Positions 1 through 7,126 of a stretch of DNA of 7,665 nucleotides are shown here, piece after piece. Every line of letters starts with the position of its first letter. Position 1 is the first letter of the stretch. Made by a program: the position numbers and the translations under genes. A model generated the notes under the pieces. The model was not told where the DNA came from and ran no database searches. It saw only the letters and a program-made list of their open reading frames with translations. The stretch comes from Spirochaetota bacterium (lineage in GTDB: Bacteria > Spirochaetota > Spirochaetia > Treponematales > UBA12059): contig JAKQNL010000211.1 of NCBI GenBank assembly GCA_029565815.1, positions 1-7,665 of the forward strand. The letters run 5' to 3'.

Positions 1-1211
1 TGAACGACGGCGAGGTGGTGAGCATTAGCCCAACCGAGTTCCATATTTCCGACAGCTCAGATCGGGCCGTGGATCCGACGGTGGACGAGATCGCGTGGGA
101 ACTGGACTCCATCGAGCGCGAAGGTTTTTCTTCATACATGGAAAAAGAAATTTTCGAGCAACCGGATTCGATAAACCGTGCGATCAGCGGGCGCATGGAT
201 TACGACGCAGGCAGTTCCAAATTAGGCGGGCTTAACCTTACCCGAAAGGAACTCCATGCGATAGAGCGCATCCGGGTAATAGCCGCCGGTACCAGCTGGC
301 ACGCCGGCCTGGTTGGCTGTCAGCTGTTTGAGTCGGTATCGCGAATTCCTGCGGCCGCAGAGCTTGCAAGCGAGCTGCGCTACCGCAATCCGGTGCTGGA
401 AAACGGCACCCTGCATTTCGCGGTTTCCCAGTCCGGCGAAACGGCCGATACCCTGTTTGCTATGCGGGAAATCAAGCGCCGCGGCGGAACGGTCTTGGGC
501 ATCTGCAATGTGGTTGGATCCACTATCGCGCGCGAAAGCGACGGCGGCATCTATGTGCATTCCGGTCCAGAGATCGCGGTTGCGTCCACCAAGGCTTTTA
601 CCAGCCAGCTGGCTGCTTTTTACCTGTTGGCACTGGATTTCGCGCGCATGCACGACATGTCCCACCATGAGGGCAATCGCTTCCTCGATGCACTGTCTGG
701 CGTTCCGGATCTGGTTAAGGAAACATTGACGGTACGCAACAAGGTGCAAGCGCTTGCAAAGCGCTATTGTAAGGCGCACAGCTTTTTGTTCCTTGGCCGC
801 GGGCTTTTGCAGCCCATAGCTTTGGAAGGGGCTCTTAAACTGAAGGAAATATCCTATATCCATGCCGAAGGCTATGCCGCAGGCGAGATCAAGCACGGCC
901 CCATAGCTTTAATCAGCCCGGAAACGCCTTCGGTGTTCCTGGTGCCCAACGATCACCTGCGTGAAAAAACATTAAGCGGCATGCGCGAGGTAAAAGCCAG
1001 GGGCGGGCCTATCATCGCAGTGGCCGAAGCAGGCGACCGTGAGGTAGAGTCGGTAGCCGACGACTTCATTCCCATCCCGCGCACGGATAGCCGTTTCCAG
1101 CCCTTTGCGATGGTATTGCCCTTGCAGCTGTTCGCATATTTTTGCGCTCTTGAGCTTGGGCGCGACGTGGACATGCCGCGCAATTTGGCAAAAAGCGTTA
1201 CGGTAGAATAA
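1..1211 (+). CDS. glmS: Glutamine--fructose-6-phosphate aminotransferase (isomerizing), 5'-truncated
   Basis: The enzyme converts fructose-6-phosphate and glutamine to glucosamine-6-phosphate, the first step towards UDP-GlcNAc, peptidoglycan and other amino sugars, in the cytosol. The reading frame is open at the left edge. Codons from base 3 read NDGEVVS, matching the end of the glutaminase domain, so the start and catalytic Cys lie outside the window and the GTG at 15 is not a real start. Residues counted from that GTG: a linker with YMEKEIFEQP (41-50); first SIS sugar-isomerase domain with AAGTSWHAG (90-98), SQSGETADT (138-146) and STKAFTSQL (191-199); second SIS domain with GRGLLQPIALEGALKLKEIS (261-280). 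Lys275, Glu278, His294 and Lys393 match E. coli Lys485, Glu488, His504 and Lys603. The C-terminus LAKSVTVE is the family's hallmark ending, so the 3' end is intact. About 400 of roughly 610 residues are present. The gene converges on the M20 peptidase gene. Confidence 0.97.
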   Translation, partial: NDGEVVSISPTEFHISDSSDRAVDPTVDEIAWELDSIEREGFSSYMEKEIFEQPDSINRAISGRMDYDAGSSKLGGLNLTRKELHAIERIRVIAAGTSWHAGLVGCQLFESVSRIPAAAELASELRYRNPVLENGTLHFAVSQSGETADTLFAMREIKRRGGTVLGICNVVGSTIARESDGGIYVHSGPEIAVASTKAFTSQLAAFYLLALDFARMHDMSHHEGNRFLDALSGVPDLVKETLTVRNKVQALAKRYCKAHSFLFLGRGLLQPIALEGALKLKEISYIHAEGYAAGEIKHGPIALISPETPSVFLVPNDHLREKTLSGMREVKARGGPIIAVAEAGDREVESVADDFIPIPRTDSRFQPFAMVLPLQLFAYFCALELGRDVDMPRNLAKSVTVE

Positions 1212-1226
1212 CACGATGCCTACGGA

Positions 1227-1264
1227 GCCGGTTTTCTGATATTCCCTAAAACCGGCGCCGTTTT
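1227..1264. terminator. Hairpin between convergent genes, likely bidirectional terminator
   Basis: The arms GCCGGTTTT (1227-1235) and AAAACCGGC (1248-1256) are perfect 9-bp reverse complements separated by 12 bases. On the plus strand the hairpin starts 15 bases after the glmS stop, and TTTT follows at 1261-1264 after a 4-base gap. On the minus strand it lies just past the M20 peptidase stop, but with no clear T-run beyond the stem. The stem's own T/A ends could serve as U-tracts in either direction if only the GC part pairs. The position between two converging stops supports a terminator role. Efficiency is uncertain because neither tail is long. Confidence 0.6.
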
Positions 1265-2720
1265 ACAGCGACTCCATGAGTTTTTCGTAAAACATACAGC
1301 ATCGGCGAACGTTTTCCACGCTGATTTTTTCGTTAGGTCCATGGATCCCGCCTAGGTCGCTTCGCTCCTGGCTTATCGGGCTAAAGCGGTACATTGCCTT
1401 GGCCACATCCCGGTAATGCTTGGTGTCGGTAGCGGCCATGAACAAAAACGGAACGCATATAGCTTCCGGGTGAGCCTCGTCCACGGCATGCCGTATCGCC
1501 CGGTATCCTTCATGGTCTATTGAGGACTCGGGCAATGCTTCGTTCGCGTGACCGTGATGGGCAAAGCCGGCCCTGGCCCCGTGGCGGGCTACCTGGCGCT
1601 CGATGCGCTCCAAAGCCTGGCGGACGCTGGTACCCGGAAGGATGCGCACATTGAACACAGCCCGCGCTTTGTGGGGCAGCACGTTTTCCCGCACGGATCC
1701 GGACAGCATGGTGGCTGCGGCCGTCGTACGGACAAGCGCGTTGGTTCCCGGCGACCGGGACAATGCATGGCGTACCATAGGCCATGTTATAAACAGATTG
1801 CTAAAAAGCCATCGATACGGGAAGCTAACGTACGGGCGCAGGCTGCTAAGGAATCCGGCCAGGGTGTAGGTTATCCGTGCTGGAAAGGGGTGGTCTTCCA
1901 CCGCCCGCACTGCTTTAGCGACCACGCCGGATGCAGTGTGCCGCGGCGGCATGGCTGCGTGTCCCGATTCTCCGTCGGCTTCTACCGCCACGTCCACGTA
2001 GCCTTTTTCCGAAATACCTACCAGCGCGACGGGCCGCTTTACAAAGCCAATGATGCCGCGCGCAACCGGTCCGCCTTCGTCCAGAAGAAACGAGGCGCTG
2101 ATTCCCCGCTCTTGCAGGAGCGCTGCGATGGACCGAGCGCCATCTAAACCGCCGGTTTCCTCGTCGCCGCCGAAGGCGAAATACAGCGAGCGCTTAGGCG
2201 TAAAGCCCTTGGTCAACAAACGTTCAGCCGATTCCATGATGGCCACAAGCGTTACTTTTGTGTCCTGCGATCCGCGCCCGAGCACAAAGCCGTCCACTAT
2301 GTCGCCGGAAAAAGGCCCAAAGTTCCAGCCTGCTTCGTCGCCGGGCGGAACCACGTCATAGTGCGCGCATAAAATTACCGGATCCAGTGCGCCGTCGCTG
2401 CCCGGCCATTCGATTAGAATGGCACGGGGACCCGCGAAAGTCCATAAGAGCCTGGCTGCGGCAAGCGGAAACATGCGCATAAGCTCTGTTTTGACGGACG
2501 CAAACGCATCATCGTTTTCTTCCGCATGGCTAAAGTGCGAGACAGTCTGAATGCGAACAAGGCGGCCAAGTTTGTGTTCCGCGCCAGCATACGCCAGTAG
2601 TGTCGTAGCTTCGAGACTGTACGGCGGCGTGGGCCTTGGGCAGGCAAGCGCACGCACTATGGAATACGCTACTACTAGAACGAGCGATGTAAAGGCAAAC
2701 AGCACGAGGGGGCTGTTCAA
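1263..2720 (-). CDS. M20 family zinc peptidase, carboxypeptidase S / PM20D1-like, membrane-anchored
   Basis: This 485-residue protein has the complete metal site of M20 metallopeptidases: HYD with His120 and Asp122, Asp153 in RGSQDTK as the bridging ligand, GGDEETGG with Glu187 (general base) and Glu188 (zinc), Asp214 in LDEGG, and His460 in GGIHGPNEK. The lid/dimerisation domain has GHAAMPP (253-259). The length and the DEGG and TDTKHY (431-436) motifs resemble the yeast carboxypeptidase S (CPS1) and vertebrate PM20D1 branch rather than short ArgE/DapE enzymes. Residues about 4-26 are a hydrophobic N-terminal anchor with no cleavage site that I can see, suggesting a catalytic domain outside the cytoplasm. 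Known relatives cleave or form amide bonds of peptides or N-acyl amino acids; the substrate here cannot be read from sequence. The start is TTG at 2720, chosen because it overlaps the upstream cyclase stop as TTGA and has GAGG 7 bases before it. It is the second gene of a two-gene unit. Confidence 0.9.
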   Translation of the reverse strand: MNSPLVLFAFTSLVLVVAYSIVRALACPRPTPPYSLEATTLLAYAGAEHKLGRLVRIQTVSHFSHAEENDDAFASVKTELMRMFPLAAARLLWTFAGPRAILIEWPGSDGALDPVILCAHYDVVPPGDEAGWNFGPFSGDIVDGFVLGRGSQDTKVTLVAIMESAERLLTKGFTPKRSLYFAFGGDEETGGLDGARSIAALLQERGISASFLLDEGGPVARGIIGFVKRPVALVGISEKGYVDVAVEADGESGHAAMPPRHTASGVVAKAVRAVEDHPFPARITYTLAGFLSSLRPYVSFPYRWLFSNLFITWPMVRHALSRSPGTNALVRTTAAATMLSGSVRENVLPHKARAVFNVRILPGTSVRQALERIERQVARHGARAGFAHHGHANEALPESSIDHEGYRAIRHAVDEAHPEAICVPFLFMAATDTKHYRDVAKAMYRFSPISQERSDLGGIHGPNEKISVENVRRCCMFYEKLMESL

Positions 2721-4918
2721 GGCTTAGCCTCGCCGCAGCATGGTTTTCCCGGTAAGCCTGACACAGTAATGCCTTCATCGGTATTTTCTATGATCTCGAA
2801 TTCGACGCGGTTCCTGCCGGCGTTTTTTGCCCGGTACATTGCCTTGTCAACGCGGGTGGTCAGGGAATCCAGATCGTCGCCTTCGCACAGGCTGGCGCAG
2901 CCGAAACTGGCGGTAAATGTAAGGCTTTGCCCGTCCGGAAGCGGAATGGGCTCGGATTCGAAATACTTTCTGGTGCGTTCGGCGACAACCAGCGTGCCAT
3001 CAAGCCCGGTGCACGGCAATATGATGATAAATTCTTCACCGCCAAAACGGGCCAGGTAGTCGTTGGAGCGCAAGGATGTGGAGCAGCGCCGTACCGCTTC
3101 CTTAAGCACCAGGTCGCCTACGACATGGCCGTGGCGGTCGTTCACCTGTTTGAATTTATCCAGGTCAAACAATATGATGCCAAGCTTCCCGCAGTAGCGC
3201 CTGACCCGTTGAAGCTCGGAAGCGAACACTTCCATGAACCGTCGGCGGTTAAGCGCGCCGGTAAGCGGGTCTGTTCCGGCCATGCTTTTAAGCTCGGAGA
3301 ACAGCCGGGCGTTTTCCAGTGCGACGCCTGCGTATGCCGAAAGTGCTTTTATAATCTCCAGGTGGTGGGCTTGGTATACCTCGGCAGCCCTGCTCTGCAC
3401 GGAGATCAGGCCTATGGTCCGGTCTTTTACCCGGACCGGATAATAGATAAGCGCGCGGATGGGAGCTTTGGAAACCTTGCCGGCGGTTCGCGGCTTTTTA
3501 ACGTATTTTTTCGCATCGAGTTCCAGGTCGCTGATAAGGATGGGCTCTGAGCTGCGTGCGCAAATGCCACCTAAGCTTCCGTCCGCATCCGCAGGCAGGG
3601 TGAACGGCTCGACGCGCTGGGTATCTTCGACAAAATAGCGGAAATCCAGCGTCATCGCCTGGTCGTCGTACAGCGCAAGGCCGAACACATCCATCGCCAT
3701 GAGCGCAGAAATTCTTTCGTAAAGGATTTTTCCCACCGACTCTATGTCCACCGACCCGGCAAGGGCCATGCCGATTTCCGACAGTATGGACAAGCGCTTG
3801 AGTTCCTCGCGGTACGCTGCGCTTTGCACTGATTCGCGCTCCGCCTTGAACGTCGCCGCCTGGTTGGCTACCTTGTCTCCGAACAGGGAGCGTTCCATTT
3901 TGGATGCTTCGTCTGCGTACTTGTATGCTTCTTCCCAGCGTTCGCGCTTTGCCTTTACCAGGGCAAGCTCCGACAACGCATTTGCGGCCAGTATCTGCAT
4001 GCCTGCGCTTCTGGACAGATCGACTGCATCCGCTAAGCTTTGCTCGGCTTCATCGATTCTGCCTATCGCAAAAAGTATTTTTGCCCTGGCCATGCCGTGT
4101 TCCGCCATGAGCCGCTTGTTGCCCAGCTTTTTTGCAAGGGCAAGGCTTTCGTCGTAGCGCAGCACTGCCGATTCATGCTGGCCTTGGCGTTCCACGATTG
4201 CTGCATATTTGCCCATGACGTCCGCTTCGGTTATCTCGAACTTATTATCGCGGCAAATTTTCAGGGCCTTAGCGATAAGCTCTTCTGCTTCGTTTATCCG
4301 CTCCAGCTCGGTGTATGCGATTGCAAGGTGGGACTGGTGGATGGGCAGGTTATGGATGGCCGCAAACGATGAATTTGTCGCCGATTCCAAACACAACGCA
4401 GCCTCGTTCCAGTCATGCAGGTCCAGGTATACCAAGCCGAGGTTTGTGTTGATGGTTGATATAAGCTCATCCCAGCCAAGGCTTTCCGCCATAGCCATGG
4501 CGCGCTTCAGAATTTCCAGGGCTCGGTCTAAAAGGCCTATGTAGCGGTACACAACGCCCAAGCCATTGAGCGCCCGTATGGCTCCCCTCTTTTCGCCGTG
4601 GGACTCGAACGCGGCTATGGCGCTGCGCAGCTCGGCGGCGCCGCGTTGTTCTTCCCCACGCTTGATATACTGCCAGGCACGTATCACTTTTGCCCAGTTG
4701 GAGCCAACCTGAAAGCCCCGGTCGTCAACCATACTTTCTAGCTCGGCAATGACGCTCTGTGACAATGCCGGATCCGATTCTATATGGAGCAATCCTGCGT
4801 CCGCCCACAGTCTCGCTCGTTCGGAAACCGTGGCCGGGCTGTTCGCTGCTATGTTTGCGCGTATCGTTTCCAAGGATGCTGTTTGGTTCATGGACACAGT
4901 ATACGCCATCAAAAGCAT
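2717..4918 (-). CDS. Diguanylate cyclase with N-terminal TPR repeats and GAF sensor domain
   Basis: This 733-residue protein is predicted to make cyclic di-GMP from two GTP. Residues about 30-350 are helical repeats with TPR character, for example the segments around 113-146, 153-185, 193-223, 235-265 and 275-303. A short helical linker (about 355-378) precedes a GAF domain (about 378-540, ending in ALENARLF). The GGDEF domain spans about 548-706: DPLTGALNRR (550-559), metal-binding Asp585 in FDLDKFKQVND, GGEEF (626-630), and DKAMYRAKNAGRNRVE (691-706). The active-site motif is intact. RSND (617-620) sits exactly five residues before GGEEF, the inhibitory I-site spacing, so product inhibition is expected. 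I see no signal peptide or membrane segment, so it is cytosolic. TPRs suggest a protein partner and GAF a small ligand; neither is identifiable. The start is uncertain: ATG at 4918, 4909 or 4891, none with a clear Shine-Dalgarno. If the -10 candidate at 4932-4927 is used, 4891 is the most comfortable start. Confidence 0.92.
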   Translation of the reverse strand: MLLMAYTVSMNQTASLETIRANIAANSPATVSERARLWADAGLLHIESDPALSQSVIAELESMVDDRGFQVGSNWAKVIRAWQYIKRGEEQRGAAELRSAIAAFESHGEKRGAIRALNGLGVVYRYIGLLDRALEILKRAMAMAESLGWDELISTINTNLGLVYLDLHDWNEAALCLESATNSSFAAIHNLPIHQSHLAIAYTELERINEAEELIAKALKICRDNKFEITEADVMGKYAAIVERQGQHESAVLRYDESLALAKKLGNKRLMAEHGMARAKILFAIGRIDEAEQSLADAVDLSRSAGMQILAANALSELALVKAKRERWEEAYKYADEASKMERSLFGDKVANQAATFKAERESVQSAAYREELKRLSILSEIGMALAGSVDIESVGKILYERISALMAMDVFGLALYDDQAMTLDFRYFVEDTQRVEPFTLPADADGSLGGICARSSEPILISDLELDAKKYVKKPRTAGKVSKAPIRALIYYPVRVKDRTIGLISVQSRAAEVYQAHHLEIIKALSAYAGVALENARLFSELKSMAGTDPLTGALNRRRFMEVFASELQRVRRYCGKLGIILFDLDKFKQVNDRHGHVVGDLVLKEAVRRCSTSLRSNDYLARFGGEEFIIILPCTGLDGTLVVAERTRKYFESEPIPLPDGQSLTFTASFGCASLCEGDDLDSLTTRVDKAMYRAKNAGRNRVEFEIIENTDEGITVSGLPGKPCCGEAKP
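2728..2731 (-). promoter_or_regulatory. Ribosome binding site supporting a TTG start
   Basis: Reading the minus strand, GAGG lies 7 bases before the TTG at 2720-2718, inside the last codons of the cyclase gene. It is the main support for choosing TTG, the start that produces the 4-base TTGA stop/start overlap. A reinitiating ribosome could use it. Confidence 0.55.
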
Positions 4919-4921
4919 TGG

Positions 4922-4943
4922 GGCAATTTATACTAGAATTGCC
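4922..4943. promoter_or_regulatory. Operator-like inverted repeat overlapping candidate divergent -10 boxes
   Basis: GGCAATT (4922-4928) and AATTGCC (4937-4943) are perfect 7-bp inverted arms around an 8-base spacer, TATACTAG. On the plus strand TATACT (4929-4934) is a one-mismatch -10 box placed about 50 bases before the hydrolase start. On the minus strand TATAAA (4932-4927) is a one-mismatch -10 box just ahead of the cyclase gene. I find no convincing -35 hexamer at 16-18 bases for either direction, so the promoter assignment is weaker than the palindrome itself. A dimeric repressor bound here would cover both candidate promoters. Confidence 0.45.
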
Positions 4944-4982
4944 TGTAGTTTTTTATCCAGCGATTGTGCCATACTTTTGAAC

Positions 4983-6251
4983 ATGAGGCGTTTTGCATGT
5001 TTATTCGCCGCCTGCGTAATGCCGGCGCTTGCCCTGTTCGCCCAAGAAGGGTGGATTGGAACCTGGAATGGGGCCCTTGTATTGAGCGAAGGTACCATGG
5101 AATTTTCCCTAACTGTCGGATCTAGCGGAGCTCTTCTGGATTTGCCCAGCCAGAACCTGTATGGCTATCCGAGTGCAGTGCTCAATCTGTCCTCCGATAC
5201 GCTGCAAGCCGCGTGGCTGTTTGGCGGCGGCCAGTTTTTGCTTACTGCGTCCAAAGACTCAGGCGGCGCATCCGGCCGCTATGGCCAGGGCGGGGCAAGC
5301 GGCACATTCACCATGTCCAGGTTGGGGACATCACGGCGAGCAGGATCTGATCTTTCATTTACTGCGGCCGACGGGGCGATCCTACCCGGCACGCTGCTTG
5401 TTCCGCCGCTAGCTTCCGGCGGGACAAAACCCCCGCTCCTCATACTCCACGCGGCTCTTGGCTATGCAGACAGGGACGGAAACAGTTACAGCATAGCCGG
5501 CCGCAACGATGCGCTGTCGCAGCTTGCATCCGCCCTCGCTTCGCTTGGGGTAGCCAGTTACCGTTACGACAAACGCGGTTCTGGCATGGCTAGCTGGCTG
5601 GTAGCCAAGGAGTCCGATTCCCGCTTTACGCCCTGGGTAGAGGATTTATCAGCTTGCATAGATTTTTTTGCTCGCGATGGCCGCTTTAGCTCAGTGTGGG
5701 TGCTGGGCATGAACGACGGCGCCCTGGTTGCTGCACAGGCAGCGCTTGCAAGCAGGTTGGAATCCGGACTCATTATCGCATGCGCGTCGGCAGACAGCCC
5801 GCGGGATGCGTACGAAGAAGCGGTTGCAAGCGCGCCGGCGGAACAGCAGGCGGAGGGCCAGGCTATCCTTGCCGCTTTGAACTCCGGCAGGATCGTTTCG
5901 TCGCCGTCTGCATTTTACGCGGTGGCTTTTCGGGAGAGCCTCCAGCCGTATCTGGCCGACGCGTTCAAGTACGATCTGGAAACACAGCTGCGGGCGTACA
6001 CAGGCTCGGTGTTGATCATCCAGGGCGACCGAGACATGCAGGCAACCTTTTCCGATTTTACCGCTTTGGGAAACGCAAAGCCCGACGCCATCGGGGCAGT
6101 TGTTCCGCTTATGAACCATGTGCTAAAAACAGTGCCGCCCAATGTGGACCTAAATAATCTTGCGTTTTCCGACCCGTCGTTTCCGCTAGCGGATGGCCTT
6201 GCACAGCTCATAGCCCATACGCTTGGGCTTGATGTTGCCGTGCCCTTCTAG
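4983..6251 (+). CDS. Secreted alpha/beta-hydrolase-fold protein with Asn at the nucleophile position
   Basis: The 422-residue protein starts at ATG 4983 with a signal peptide (residues 1-20, MRRF then a hydrophobic core, likely cut after ALFA). This is the reason to reject the longer open frame upstream, which also overlaps the cyclase gene. Residues about 22-113 form a beta-rich domain (WIGTWNG, GYPSA, GRYGQGG) like that found before many CocE/S9-like hydrolases. The alpha/beta-hydrolase domain follows: PGTLLVPP (135-142), DRDGN (163-167), YRYDKRGSG (193-201), the nucleophile-elbow region LGMNDGA (241-247), GDRDMQ (348-353) and MNHVLK (377-382). Asp351 and His379 fit the acid and histidine of the triad. 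The elbow, normally GHSEGG or another GxSxG, has Asn244 instead of Ser, encoded AAC. The protein is therefore either an inactive relative, uses unusual chemistry, or carries a one-base error (AGC would be Ser). Usual family activity is hydrolysis of an ester or amide. It converges on the lipoprotein gene and shares its stop. Confidence 0.85.
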   Translation: MRRFACLFAACVMPALALFAQEGWIGTWNGALVLSEGTMEFSLTVGSSGALLDLPSQNLYGYPSAVLNLSSDTLQAAWLFGGGQFLLTASKDSGGASGRYGQGGASGTFTMSRLGTSRRAGSDLSFTAADGAILPGTLLVPPLASGGTKPPLLILHAALGYADRDGNSYSIAGRNDALSQLASALASLGVASYRYDKRGSGMASWLVAKESDSRFTPWVEDLSACIDFFARDGRFSSVWVLGMNDGALVAAQAALASRLESGLIIACASADSPRDAYEEAVASAPAEQQAEGQAILAALNSGRIVSSPSAFYAVAFRESLQPYLADAFKYDLETQLRAYTGSVLIIQGDRDMQATFSDFTALGNAKPDAIGAVVPLMNHVLKTVPPNVDLNNLAFSDPSFPLADGLAQLIAHTLGLDVAVPF

Positions 6252-6270
6252 GGCAGGAATGGGCCGGCAA
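6235..6270. terminator. Nested hairpin spanning two overlapping convergent stop codons
   Basis: TGCCCT (6241-6246) and AGGGCA (6250-6255) form a 6-bp stem with a 3-base loop directly over the shared CTAG. TTGCCG (6235-6240) and CGGCAA (6265-6270) can extend it as an outer 6-bp stem, leaving a 9-base bulge on one side. There is no T-run in either direction, so it is not a canonical intrinsic terminator. It is the only structure available between the convergent genes and may slow or end transcription both ways. Folding was judged by eye. Confidence 0.35.
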
Positions 6271-7126
6271 GCATAGCGAACAGCGTTTCCAGGTCGTTTG
6301 CGCTTAAACGCATGCCGCTTAGGCTTACGGTTCTGTCTGCCGTGGCCCATCGGGCATGTGCCATGATAGTCCCGGCACTGTCCGGCCATACAAAGCGGCT
6401 TAAGCCGAGCACCAAAAGCCTACACAGACTCTGGTACAGGTTTGCGCTGGTATCGCTATCAAAGTGAAACCTGATGGCCGCATCGTAATCGCTAGAGCTG
6501 ACGGAAGCCGAGAGCATGATGCTTTCAAGCGGAAGCGATTCCCAGTTTACAGGAACAAGGGACCCAATAATTTCGGCCGGCCGCGCCAGGTACAGTGCGA
6601 CATCCGCTTTCCAGCTATCCATAAGCGCATACGGAATGGGATTGATGCCAGGACTCCTAGCCGCTTGGGCCATGCCATCCAGCTCAGCATTTGCAAAGAG
6701 GGCAAGCTGCCTGCCTGCAAAGGCTATATGCATGGGGCCATGAGTCTGAGCCCAGCCCGTTGTGGCGCGAGTCCAACCGGCTTTTTTGGTAAACAATGCT
6801 CCGGCAAACGCAGACGGAAACGAGCCGCGCGCAACGCCGTACACGACAGGGTTTTCCGTATCCACAGCGCTTGCGGCAAGCACGCTGCGACTCACTCGTT
6901 CTGTAAGCGTGGACGCGCCTTCTGCTTGTAGCCCAAGGAGCAGGGCAAGCCGAGCGCTTAGTTCCGCGTTCAAAGCCAGGTACAGCGGTGCATCGACGGG
7001 CAAAAGCCGCTCCATCTCCACAGCGCTGAGCTCATGCACGCCACTTGCGCATGACAGCACAGCCAGGTGAAAGCATAGAACCACCGTTGTACACAGTATG
7101 CCGGCTGTGCGGTATCGACGCGTCAT
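6248..7126 (-). CDS. Putative lipoprotein of unknown function
   Basis: I do not recognise this 292-residue protein. It begins MTRRYR, followed by a hydrophobic stretch (about 8-25) and V-L-S-C with Cys26. This resembles a lipoprotein signal of the relaxed kind known in spirochaetes, so attachment to a membrane outside the cytoplasm is inferred. The mature part has no further membrane segments and alternates hydrophobic helix-like segments (LNAELSARLALLLG, 52-65) with beta-like stretches (MLSASVSSSDYDAAIRFHF, about 205-223). I see no catalytic motif. The start is ATG 7126, preceded by AAGGGG with 5 bases between the GGGG and the ATG, and overlapping the upstream gene's stop as ATGA. A longer frame exists to 7186 but would bury the signal peptide and overlap the upstream gene by over 60 bases. 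The 3' end overlaps the hydrolase gene by four bases. Its function may relate to its upstream partner. Confidence 0.75.
   Translation of the reverse strand: MTRRYRTAGILCTTVVLCFHLAVLSCASGVHELSAVEMERLLPVDAPLYLALNAELSARLALLLGLQAEGASTLTERVSRSVLAASAVDTENPVVYGVARGSFPSAFAGALFTKKAGWTRATTGWAQTHGPMHIAFAGRQLALFANAELDGMAQAARSPGINPIPYALMDSWKADVALYLARPAEIIGSLVPVNWESLPLESIMLSASVSSSDYDAAIRFHFDSDTSANLYQSLCRLLVLGLSRFVWPDSAGTIMAHARWATADRTVSLSGMRLSANDLETLFAMLAGPFLP

Noticed and set aside
1..12. 12-mer TGAACGACGGCG repeated near 5709-5720
   Set aside because: Both copies encode NDG in unrelated proteins in frame; two coincident copies do not make a repeat family.
362..371. GCTTGCAAGC palindrome, also at 5744-5753
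   Set aside because: Both copies are within coding sequence (Leu-Ala-Ser codons) with no positional logic; chance from codon use is likely.
222..896. Long open frame on the minus strand opposite glmS
   Set aside because: It lies wholly inside unmistakable glmS coding sequence, its translation has no family motifs, and long antisense frames are expected in GC-rich codons.
1548..2147. 199-codon plus-strand open frame opposite the M20 peptidase
   Set aside because: It covers the conserved metal-site region of the peptidase on the other strand; its translation is Arg/Cys/His-rich and motif-free.
2927..3550. 207-codon plus-strand open frame opposite the GGDEF/GAF region
   Set aside because: It is antisense to conserved domains with no start signal or recognisable product.
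4970..4975. CATACT as an alternative -10 box for the hydrolase gene
   Set aside because: It would start transcription at or next to the ATG and has no -35 hexamer at proper spacing; TATACT at 4929 is the better candidate.
4749..4982. 78-codon N-terminal extension of the hydrolase
   Set aside because: It overlaps the start of the cyclase gene antisense, and the signal peptide at ATG 4983 would become internal.
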